From NCBI GenBank assembly GCA_000482145.1, contig AUXH01000540.1, positions 1 to 13,100 of the forward strand: a DNA stretch of 13,100 bases, given 5' to 3'. Under the pieces are notes generated by a model, which saw only the letters and a program-made list of their open reading frames with translations, had not been told where the DNA came from and did not search any database. The translations under genes were made by a program, and so were the position numbers. Shown here piece by piece: positions 1 through 7,440 of the stretch (position 1 is the first letter of the stretch; each line of letters starts with the position of its first letter). This DNA comes from Strigomonas culicis. Lineage: Eukaryota > Euglenozoa > Kinetoplastea > Trypanosomatida > Trypanosomatidae.

Positions 1-1174
1 CCGCGGCAAGCTCCTGCGCGCGCTGGGCGGCCAGCTGCCGCCGCCGCCGCGCTTCCTGCGCCCCCTGCGCCTCCCAGTCCTGCAGCAGCACTGCTATGGC
101 CGCGTCGAAGGCGGCCTGATTGGGGTTGACGCCGCCGCCGCTGCTGCGGCCGGCGGTGGGCGGCGCGTGGGCCGCCTCGTGCAGGTACAGCTCGGCGCGG
201 CTGCTGTACTCCGCCAGCTTCACGTGCACGACCTCGGCCAGAAGCAGCGTCGCCAGCTGGCGCGCGAGCAGCACCACGTAGCTGTTCGCGCCGCCGGCCG
301 CGCGGTACGCGGCCGGCGGCGGCATCGTGTCCTCCGCGAGCGACCAGCGCAGCACGCCCAGCAGCGCGCGGATGAACTCGCCCTTCGCGGTGCCGTCCAG
401 CGGGCGCGCCGCGCGCCGCGCGGCCGCGGGCACAAAGGTGAGGAAGAGCCTGTCCATCCCACAGAGGTCAAAGACCGTCTCGAGGTTGTAGCTGCTCGCC
501 GTGAGCTGCGTGAGAGCGGACAGCTCGCCCTCCGTCGCGGCCGGCACCGCCGCGGCGAGGGTGCAGAACAGATGCTCAAACAGCACGAGGCCGCCGCTCG
601 CGAGCGCCTGGCCGTAATAGGGGTTTGACGTGTTGCCTTCGTGGCCGGTCAGCGCCGCAGCGGCCGCGGGGATACTGGTGGGGACGGGGGTCGTCGTCGG
701 CGCGGCGCGCCGCCGACCGGCGGTCGCGCGTCGCTGGTTCTGGTAGGTGACACACGTGAGGAGGTACAGCAGCGCCTGGTCCGCGTCCCCGGCGGCGCTA
801 CAGGCCAGAAAGTGATGCAGCAGCGCGTGGATGGCGTGCCGCCGCTGCCCACCGTGCTGGGCGTCGAAGGCGGCGTAGTAGCGCTGCAGCGGCGGCCTCT
901 CCGCGAGCAGCGCGCTGCGGGCCCAGCGCCGCCCGGCCGGGTAGCGGCCGACGTGGCGGCTGAGACAGAGCAGGGCAAGGTGCTCCTTCTTGCCTGCGTG
1001 GCTGTCCCAGCCGTTGTGCGGCTCGCAGCACAACGCGCAGTGGTAGCAGGCCGCGGCCGCGGGGTCCGCCGCGGCGAGTCGCACCGTCGTGGTCACCGGC
1101 GGCGCGGGGTGCAGGGGACGGCGGCCCGCCAGCCCGGCGAGGTCCCCGCCAGGTGAGAGGAGCCACCGTCGCAT
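1..1174 (-). CDS. Editosome KREPB-like protein: U1-like zinc finger plus degenerate RNase III-like domain (C-terminus outside window)
   Basis: The minus frame is open from ATG at 1174 to the left edge: 391 codons, no stop. TAG-CCG lies directly before the ATG, so no longer N-terminus exists, and the next Met is residue 240. The first 36 residues have five Arg and one Asp (D11), compatible with mitochondrial import. Residues 43-65 form a U1-like zinc finger: C43, C46, H59, H65 (C-x2-C-x12-H-x5-H) with a GKK between the histidines. Residues about 184-280 read as an RNase III fold: a hydrophobic helix, an EGELSALT motif at 215-222 matching the family's EGEL(T/S)xLR motif, then a Gly-x-Asp turn (G239, D241) and a RALLGVL helix at 269-275. 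The usual catalytic Glu/Asp positions seem to be Asn, Tyr, Leu and Arg. The visible end (about 375-391) is a charged Arg/Gln helix. By family knowledge, a U1-like finger plus degenerate RNase III domain marks KREPB partners of the editing endonucleases in mitochondrial editosomes. Which KREPB member it is cannot be told. Confidence 0.75.
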   Translation of the reverse strand, partial: MRRWLLSPGGDLAGLAGRRPLHPAPPVTTTVRLAAADPAAAACYHCALCCEPHNGWDSHAGKKEHLALLCLSRHVGRYPAGRRWARSALLAERPPLQRYYAAFDAQHGGQRRHAIHALLHHFLACSAAGDADQALLYLLTCVTYQNQRRATAGRRRAAPTTTPVPTSIPAAAAALTGHEGNTSNPYYGQALASGGLVLFEHLFCTLAAAVPAATEGELSALTQLTASSYNLETVFDLCGMDRLFLTFVPAAARRAARPLDGTAKGEFIRALLGVLRWSLAEDTMPPPAAYRAAGGANSYVVLLARQLATLLLAEVVHVKLAEYSSRAELYLHEAAHAPPTAGRSSGGGVNPNQAAFDAAIAVLLQDWEAQGAQEARRRRQLAAQRAQELAA

Positions 1175-1177
1175 CGG

Positions 1178-1204
1178 CTATAGATGTAGAGAGAGAGAAA
1201 GAGT
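1178..1204 (-). promoter_or_regulatory. Candidate spliced-leader trans-splice acceptor for the KREPB-like gene
   Basis: On the minus strand a CT-repeat pyrimidine tract (about 1204-1187) runs into ACATCTATAG. The AG at 1179-1178 would leave only a 3-nt 5' UTR (CCG) before the ATG at 1174. A second candidate AG at 1230-1229 follows an 11-T run (1248-1238) and would leave about 54 nt of 5' UTR. Polypyrimidine plus AG is the established trypanosomatid acceptor architecture. The choice between the two sites is inference. Confidence 0.4.
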
Positions 1205-1635
1205 TGAAGTGAACGCAACTACAAGTTTCTTATTTAGAAAAAAAAAAACGAAAACAAAGGAAAATAAAGGGAAGAGCAAAGTATATATACTGGTCTGCAA
1301 TACAACGCAGGAAGAATTGTTATTTTTTATAACTATTTTTAACTTGTACTTTTTGTGTTGTTGTTTTGTTTGTTTGATTGTATTTTTTCTTTGTTGATAA
1401 AAGAAATAAGAACAAAAATAAGAAAAAGAGATTATTTGCCCTGTCCTATACGGTACAAAAAAAAAAAAGAATTGAAGAAACACTCTTATTATTGCTATGA
1501 TGATCATTGCTTTTTTTTTGTTTTCGTTTTCTTTTTGTTGTTTTTAGCTGAGTTCCATATGGTATCCAGAAAAAAAAAAGCAACTGTTTGTGTCCTCTTT
1601 GTTTTTTTTCTTGTGGGTGTTCTTTTATATACCCT

Positions 1636-1653
1636 TCTCTCTCTCTCTCTCTC
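1636..1653. repeat. (TC)9 dinucleotide microsatellite
   Basis: Uninterrupted TC repeat, 18 nt on the plus strand, inside the AT-rich spacer. It reads as GA on the transcribed orientation, so it is not a splice polypyrimidine tract for the leftward genes. Confidence 0.9.
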
Positions 1654-2930
1654 CCTACGTACACACCCTCTCCTTCTTTCCCTCCCCTTACATGGGTTCA
1701 TCTTTGAACATGTGCAATGGAAATTGAAAAGAAGAACAGGTGTGCGTATGAAGAAGAGAGAGACTAAAGGGACCACAAAGAAAAAGAAAGACAACAAAAT
1801 GCCTATAATTAGGCACAGACCGTTACAGCGGGTTCGTCAATGTATACATAATCGTTATACAACCGTTTATATTTAGGAAAGGAAGAGAAAGGAAGAAAAA
1901 GAGAGTTAATGAGTTCTTTTTATATATATATAAACAAGTAAAAGTAATACTTCAGAACATTGACAAGCATTATTGGTTGTCTTCAAAAAAAAAATGTCAT
2001 TTTGTTTTTATTGTTGTTTTTGCTCTTTATTATTATAGTCTTGCTTGCTAAAAGGTATTTTTTATCTTTCTTTTAAATGAACGTATGTAGTATTTAAAAG
2101 GAAAAGGAAAAAAGGGCAAATCTGTTTTATCATTCCCTTCTCTTTGTTTTTTTAGAGGGGATGCTCTGATTCTTTTTTTTATGTTCGCTCTTTTTTTTTT
2201 CTCCTCGCACTGAGGCGATCACGTGGATAAGATACTTATAGGATGATACGTATGAGGCCATATAGACACACACACATACGTACACACCCACCTCAGCGCT
2301 GAAATGCAACGAAAGGGGGAGAAAAGTGAACACAAAAAGAAGGCAATAATAAAAACAATTATAATAAAACAATAAATATTTAAAAAAAAATACATGTGTA
2401 TAAGAATATTAGCTATAAAACGTGGATAACGATTAGAAAAAAAAAGGGTATAAGTATACAAGATAAGACAAAGAACTAAGACAACAAATAGTTAAAAAAA
2501 AGTTCTTCTTTTTTATTATTAATTGACCTTTTCCCAGCATTCTGAATTGTTCTTTCTTGAAATTGTTCATGTTTTTTTATATGAATAAAATACTTTTGAT
2601 GTTTTTTTTGTTGTTGTGTTACATTATTGACTTCCCGATATGATTATATTGTACTATTAAGATAATTATTGTTTTCTTTGTTTCCTTTGTAGATACTCTT
2701 TAATTCTTTTTTCTTGTTATGATTAAAGTTTTTTTTGTTTTGCTAATGCTCTCTCTTGTGCCCACTCATGGGACATGTCTTGTGTTACCCCAGTGCACAG
2801 ATGTATATAGATATACACCAACCGCAATGGGGAGACGCATTCAAGCAAAGGAAAAAAAACAAGAGCTGAAAAAAAAGGAAATGACTACATACGGATATAT
2901 TTAAAAAAATGGGGGAGACAAAAACCAGGA

Positions 2931-2970
2931 ACAATAATAATAACAATAATAGTAATAACAATAATAATAG
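2931..2970. repeat. Imperfect AAT/AAC trinucleotide repeat
   Basis: A run of AAT units with AAC and AGT interruptions. Similar blocks lie at about 3206-3233 and, as TTA/TTG on the plus strand, at about 3370-3406. Together they mark this spacer as microsatellite-rich. Confidence 0.8.
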
Positions 2971-3369
2971 CGGCTATAGGCAATAATATTATAGGGAGTC
3001 GCTGGGTCTATGGATATCGATAATACAACTGATAATTTGATAATAACAAGATGTATAGTATCCATAAATAAAGAAAAAAGAAAAATAATTGAGCGCTGCA
3101 TCAAAGGAACTTGTGTATACAAAAAAAAAAGAAGTCGAACAACGGGAAACAAAAACAAAAACAAATAAAGTTAAAAAAAGACGAAAGAGGAATACCAATA
3201 GTGATCAACAATAATAACAATAATAATAATAAAAGATATATAAAAAGGGCAGAGAAAGCAATTAGAGGGTATACCAGAAAGTGATATGATCTTTAATCTT
3301 TAATTCTTGCTTTTACTGAAGGAAAAAAGAATAAGAGACCTATGATACTTGTTCCATTGTTTTTTTTTT

Positions 3370-3406
3370 GTTATTATTATTGTTATCTTATTATTATTTA
3401 TTATTG
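3370..3406. repeat. Imperfect TTA/TTG trinucleotide repeat
   Basis: TTATTATTATTG-type units directly after a T-run at 3360-3369. This is opposite in strand orientation to the AAT blocks at 2931-2970 and 3206-3233, so the blocks could in principle pair in a transcript. No function is evident. Confidence 0.75.
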
Positions 3407-3980
3407 ATGGATTGCTTTCCTGGATGATGTGTTATAGCATATATTCGTATAAGTATCATTTTATGTTTGTTTTTACTCTTTATTTCTTTTTCTTTTGTTT
3501 TACTTGTATTTTTTTTTTCCTTTAGATGCTTCTTGTCAGTTACTTGCTTCTTAGGAAATACAACACATTCGAACACTTGATTAGTACAGCGAAAAAAAAA
3601 AAAAATGGAATGCTCGAAAGGTCAAATCAAACCGAAGCACACGTAAACAAATATATACAAAACAAAAAGGTGAGTAAACTATTAAACAAAACAGCAAAAG
3701 GAAAAAGGAAAGAAAAAAAAGAAAAAAAGTGCCTAAAAAATGAAAAACAAAATGATACTCTTCTTCATCAAAAAAAAAAAATAGAGATCCTTTTTTTTTA
3801 CAACAGATCAACACTATTAACAGCATTTTTTCTTTGTTTTTGCTCTGCTCTGGTTACCGTGTGTAGGTTCCTTCTACTTGCTTTTCGTCACATAGAGGGA
3901 CCTGTGTGGGCGAGTAGCACAAAAGCAAATACAAAAAAAAAAGGTAAACGAAAAAAAAAAGAAGAACTGAAACAATTCTT

Positions 3981-4007
3981 CTGCAAAGGGGAGAAAAAGA
4001 AAGAAGG
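3981..4007 (-). promoter_or_regulatory. Orphan polypyrimidine/AG splice-acceptor-like signal
   Basis: On the minus strand a C/T tract of about 20 nt, nearly free of purines, ends in CCCCTTTGCAG, with the AG at 3982-3981. It looks like a textbook trans-splice acceptor, but no credible coding frame begins downstream of it on the minus strand. It may serve an unrecognised non-coding or short-ORF transcript, or be a chance product of the pyrimidine-rich block. Confidence 0.3.
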
Positions 4008-4137
4008 AAATACACAAAAAAAAAAAGAAGTTCCGGCAGCCACCACGTCTGCTGGGCGAGTCTCTAAGCACACACACAAACTCCTTTTGTACAAGCAGTC
4101 ACACACGACATCCTTACATCCCCTTAGGCTCTTGTGG

Positions 4138-4139
<2 letters not shown>

Positions 4140-4169
<30 letters not shown>
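4140..4169. repeat. (TTA)10 perfect trinucleotide microsatellite
   Basis: Ten uninterrupted TTA units on the plus strand (TAA on the coding strand), about 380 nt past the stop of the 617-residue gene, in its probable 3' UTR. Perfect arrays this long are usually length-polymorphic. Confidence 0.95.
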
Positions 4170-4170
<1 letters not shown>

Positions 4171-4409
4171 GACTTTGAGAGGATTATCACTTTTTGCTGT
4201 GGACTCTTGCACCCTGACGCTGCCCGCCACAGACACAAAAGCACGTAAGCACCGTGCTACTGGCGATCGCACATCCGGCGAGTGCATGTGGTGTCCCTGT
4301 GAAGCAACTGGTATAAGCAGGGCACCAACGAATGGTAAAGATACATGCACTTCTATATATAAACGTGTATAGAAGAACTCTATTTGTGTTGTAGTATACT
4401 GCATAAAGT

Positions 4410-4431
4410 ACACACATACACACACACACAC
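4410..4431. repeat. (AC)n dinucleotide microsatellite with one T interruption
   Basis: An alternating AC tract of 22 nt broken by a single T at 4418, in the spacer about 115 nt after the stop codon of the 617-residue gene. A shorter AC tract lies at about 2265-2276. Confidence 0.85.
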
Positions 4432-4545
4432 GGAAAATGAAAAAAAGAAAAAAGTGGGTGGGATGCAGATGACCTGCTTCCCATGATATGATGCAGACGC
4501 GGCTCCGCGCCGGCGGCGCGGCCAGCACGCGGCAGGCGGCCCCAA

Positions 4546-4596
4546 CTAGGCCAGCGTCGGCGGCGAGCACGCACACGTGTCGAGCGAGCCCGCGGA

Positions 4597-4629
<33 letters not shown>

Positions 4630-6399
4630 GTGGCCGTGCATGCGGCGGCGAAAGTGCTTCCGGCAGTCGCCCTGCGCGCAGGGCGGCACCTCCTCCACAC
4701 TTGTCAGCGCCGCGCCCGCGAAGGCCGGCGGCGGCGGCGACTCGGCACGGCTCGTCGGGGTGGCGCCCGACGTGGCGTAGCGCTGGAAGAACAGCGCGGA
4801 CGGCGCGGCAGCGGCCTTGCAGGGCGTGGGCGGCACGGCCTCAGTCGCATCCGGCGCCGCCGCACTCTCGCGGCCACCCCCGCCGGGGTTCAGCGCCGGG
4901 CTCATAAGGCTCTCGTTGTTCGTCGTGTTTGCGTTGACGCTCGTCGTCATGAGCGTGACCGATTTGCCGGTGACGCCGCCCACGATGCCCTGTAGGTTGA
5001 GGTGCGCGCTCCAGCTGTGCTCGTTGTACGGCGCCTGGATGCGACTGCCGTGCTGGGGCTGCGCGATGCTGTTCAGCGCGTTGGTGGACGCGGTCAGGGC
5101 ACTGCCGTTGTAGATGCAGTTCTGCCGCGCCTGCGCGGCGGGGAATGGGCAGTCGTCGGTCTGCAGCAGCGCGATGATCTGGTTCTCGTGCTCAGCCTGT
5201 ACAATCTTTTTATAGTAGCTATTCATAGGCAGCTCCGCGGTGGTGCCCGTCGTCGCGTTTGGCTGCGGCAGCGGCGAGGAGTCGCCGCCGCCCAGGGCGC
5301 TCGTCGCGGTGGCGGCCGCCGGCTCCCACTCCGGCAGCAGCACCGGGTCCGGCGCAAAGGGGAAGTCGACGACGGAGGCGCCGCGCGGGCTACTACAGCT
5401 CTCATCCGCGGCCAGCAGCCGCACAAGGCTGTGCGCGGAGCCGTGCAGCGCGTCACTGGAGTGCGTGCTGCCGAACGCGACGCTGACGCCCGCCATGCAC
5501 AGGCTCGTCTCGCCGCTGCTCTCCCCGGAGCTGCCGCCGCGGCGGCCGCGGCTGCTGCCGCTGGCGTCGCGCTGGAAGAGCAGTGGCCGTTGCCGGTACC
5601 CGCCGCGGCGCGCCGCCGCGGCGGGCGTGAGGGAGAGCAGGGACGTCAGCACGTACGGCCGCGACAGCGCCGGTGGGTGCGACAGGACGCCACTCGCCAT
5701 GCTGACGTCGCTCGCGTCGTCGCGGTCCTCGTCGTCGACGACGCCGGCGACGAGGGAGGTGAAGGAGAGGTGCAGCGGCGCATCCGCGTTGGCGTCCTCC
5801 TCACCCGGAAATACGTCGTAGTGCATCGCCTTCGTGGCGGACCCGTAGAGCAGGTCCGGGGGCGGCAGCTGCCGCGGCGCGCGGCTGTCTGAGCTCGCGG
5901 TGCCGCTCGTGATGCCGTAGCTCTGCGCGGTCGCCTCGCCCTCCCACCACGCCGCCGGCGACGCGCAGCACGCGGTGCCGCCGCCGACCATGACGGGGAT
6001 CGCGGCCAAGACGGGCTGCAGAATGATGCACGACGCGGGACCCCCGCACGGCACCGTCGGCGCGCTCGTCGCGGACGGCACGAGAAGGGTCAGGGAGCCG
6101 CCGTGCGTCGCGAGGCTGTCGCAGCTGCTGCGGCGCTCGCCGCACGCGGTCGTCGTCCAGCGCGGCGGCGACGACGAAGATGACGACACCGGCGGCGCCT
6201 GCCGCTTGCTCGGCGTGCTATTCGTGAAAGAGTGGCTCGCGACGAGTGCGCTGACCGTCTGCTCGAGGAAAGAGAACCGCGGCCCGCTGCCGACGACCAC
6301 CGGCCCAGAGGTCGTGCTCACGGAGTGCGAGAGCGGCGGCAGCTGGGCGGACCGACTAACCGGAGAGTAGCCAAATGTCGTGTTGGAATTGCGCTGCAT
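4546..6399 (-). CDS. Hypothetical kinetoplastid protein, 617 aa, Ser/Ala/Pro-rich
   Basis: I do not recognise this protein. I start it at ATG 6399, where GC-rich coding sequence begins. The frame stays open to 6612, but that extension encodes a Phe-rich stretch from AT-rich sequence, and its first start lies before a likely splice acceptor at 6588. It ends at TAG (4548-4546). Most of the chain is low-complexity Ser/Ala/Pro/Gly with a Ser run near residue 80, an acidic Asp patch near 230 and an Arg/Gly/Ser patch near 290. Residues about 385-485 differ: less biased codons, aromatic and Asn/Gln-rich, opening with a Tyr-Tyr-Lys-Lys amphipathic segment, so this may be the folded or binding module. 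The end has a His/Arg cluster (about 577-590), nine prolines (593-601) and a short Cys-containing tail. No signal peptide or membrane segment is seen from this start. A regulatory or scaffold role is only a guess. Confidence 0.75.
4597..4623. repeat. (CGG)9 tract encoding nine prolines
   Basis: Perfect CGG repeat on the plus strand, read as CCG on the minus strand. It encodes prolines 593-601 of the 617-residue protein. It could be length-variable between strains; polyproline can bind SH3, WW or profilin-type partners, but no partner is indicated here. Confidence 0.9.
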
Positions 6400-6587
6400 G
6401 TTGACAATGAAAAAGTAATGTTTGAAGCAAAAAAAAAAATGAAAAATGGAGAGTGAAAAAAAGAGGGGCACAAAACAAAAAAAAGTAAAAAGAAGCAAAA
6501 AAAAAATGGGTTGCAAGAAAAAATGTAAAAAAACACAGAGAACTATATGAAAGAGATATATAGCGGTTTGGTTCTGTAAATCTGAAA

Positions 6588-6600
6588 CTAAAAAAAAAGA
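6588..6600 (-). promoter_or_regulatory. Candidate proximal trans-splice acceptor for the 617-aa gene
   Basis: On the minus strand TCTTTTTTTTTAG ends with AG at 6589-6588, and a second AG follows at 6583-6582. Use of this site would give a 5' UTR of about 190 nt and would exclude the upstream in-frame start at 6612, supporting the ATG at 6399. Confidence 0.35.
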
Positions 6601-7094
6601 ATTAGATAGCAAAAAAAAAATTTCGTGGCAATGAGTAGCTCAACGAACAAATATGATGAAGTACCCAATAGATCTTTGGTAATCTAATGAGTACTCAATC
6701 GATTTTAGTCGGTGCTCTACTACAATAGTCACGAACGCCACACAAAAAAAAAAATGGCGGATTAGCAAGAAAAAAAAAATACACCCCAATATTGATATAT
6801 AGATAAGTGATGTAAACAATTGTATTATTAGTTAATTAGGGGGGTTTTCTATAATTTTGCTCTAATTATATGCTATATAGAAATGGTATGGGTATAGATA
6901 TGTGAATTATTTTTAAAAACAAAAAGAGTAGCCTTTTTTGCTTGTAGTCTTTAAAAAAAAAACTCTTCTGCTGTTATTGTTCAAGGGGTGTTTACTACTT
7001 TTTTTAAGAACCAGTCAAATGGAGGATAGTGTTCCTACAAAAAAAAAAGACAAAATAAGAAGGAAATAAACTAAAAAAAATAAGAAATCAACTG

Positions 7095-7156
7095 CTGGAA
7101 ACACAAACGAAAAGAGAAAAGAGAAGAGAGCAGAGCGGGAGAGAGCAAAAGAGAAA
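7095..7156 (-). promoter_or_regulatory. Candidate distal trans-splice acceptor with long polypyrimidine tract
   Basis: A coding-strand tract from about 7156 to 7109 is almost entirely C and T, followed by TTTCCAGCAG with AGs at 7096-7095 and 7093-7092. It is the strongest pyrimidine tract in the spacer. It would give the 617-residue gene a 5' UTR of about 690 nt. In trypanosomatids such a tract also directs polyadenylation of the upstream gene some 100-300 nt earlier, which would fall just after the Doa10-like stop at 7441. Confidence 0.4.
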
Positions 7157-7440
7157 ATGGCATACAAGCCCTTCGTACACGTCACTGGATGCAATAAGAG
7201 GAAATGGGAAAGAAAACGAAAAGGGTATCATTGTGTGCCCTGTTTTTTTTTTTAAGTTGGATGTTGTTATTGTTGTTGGTGTTGGCAAACACTTTTAGCT
7301 GAACACAAGTTTCTTTTTATGTACCTCTGAACTCCCAAGTCCTCCTGTGATGTATGTTATTTAAAATAATGAAAAGGGGGAAAGGGGGGCATTCCGTATT
7401 CAAAATAAAACAACAGCATCATCTTCCTATATTCTCTTTT

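Larger units (their letters stand above)
1175..4545. other. 3.4 kb AT-rich intergenic spacer without a convincing gene
   Basis: This spacer separates the stop of the 617-residue gene from the start of the KREPB-like gene. It is dominated by A- and T-runs of 8-12 nt and by di- and trinucleotide repeats. The coding strand alternates between pyrimidine-rich blocks (about 4040-3580 and 3200-2880) and A-rich blocks (about 1640-1300). A stretch at about 3840-4480 is closer to balanced composition. All open frames here translate to Phe/Lys/Ile runs and look fortuitous. I saw no tRNA, rRNA or convincing snoRNA. It would hold the 3' UTR of the upstream gene and possibly unrecognised non-coding transcripts. 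Confidence 0.7.
6400..7440. other. 1.0 kb AT-rich intergenic spacer
   Basis: Lies between the start of the 617-residue gene and the stop of the Doa10-like gene. It is AT-rich with many 8-12 nt A-runs on the plus strand, meaning T-runs on the coding strand. It holds two splice-acceptor candidates (6588 and 7095), a near-direct repeat at 6630-6643 and 6686-6698, and a small inverted repeat at 6736-6759. I see no gene in it on either strand. Confidence 0.7.

Noticed and set aside
167..1156. Two plus-strand open frames (167-628 and 641-1156) and three short minus frames over the left GC-rich block
   Set aside because: All are Arg/Ala-rich with no recognisable motifs. The remaining minus frame is open across the whole block, starts at a well-placed ATG and carries a zinc finger and an RNase III-like domain.
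1498..1551. TGATGAT and CTGA about 50 nt apart, resembling snoRNA C and D boxes
   Set aside because: The intervening sequence is mostly T-homopolymer and there is no flanking terminal stem, so it is likely chance.
1836..1848. GGTTCGTCA resembling a tRNA T-loop
   Set aside because: No matching box A or cloverleaf could be assembled around it on either strand.
2931..3406. Repeated AAT/TTA blocks considered as a CRISPR-like or satellite array
   Set aside because: They are short imperfect trinucleotide microsatellites without regular unit-spacer structure, and the context is eukaryotic.
3526..4248. A 240-codon plus-strand open frame in the spacer
   Set aside because: Composed of Lys runs from A-homopolymers and a Tyr run from the (TTA)10 repeat. 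It lies on the opposite strand to all real genes and shows no coding composition.
4114..4545. A 143-codon minus frame directly after the stop of the 617-residue gene
   Set aside because: No ATG at its beginning, with Phe, Val/Cys and Ile runs derived from microsatellites. Best read as 3' UTR, apart from the GC-rich first 55 nt noted separately.
6400..6612. A 71-residue Phe-rich N-terminal extension of the 617-residue protein that could be read as membrane segments
   Set aside because: It is encoded by AT-rich spacer sequence with T-runs, and its start lies upstream of a likely splice acceptor at 6588. The hydrophobicity comes from TTT codons in a pyrimidine-rich 5' region.
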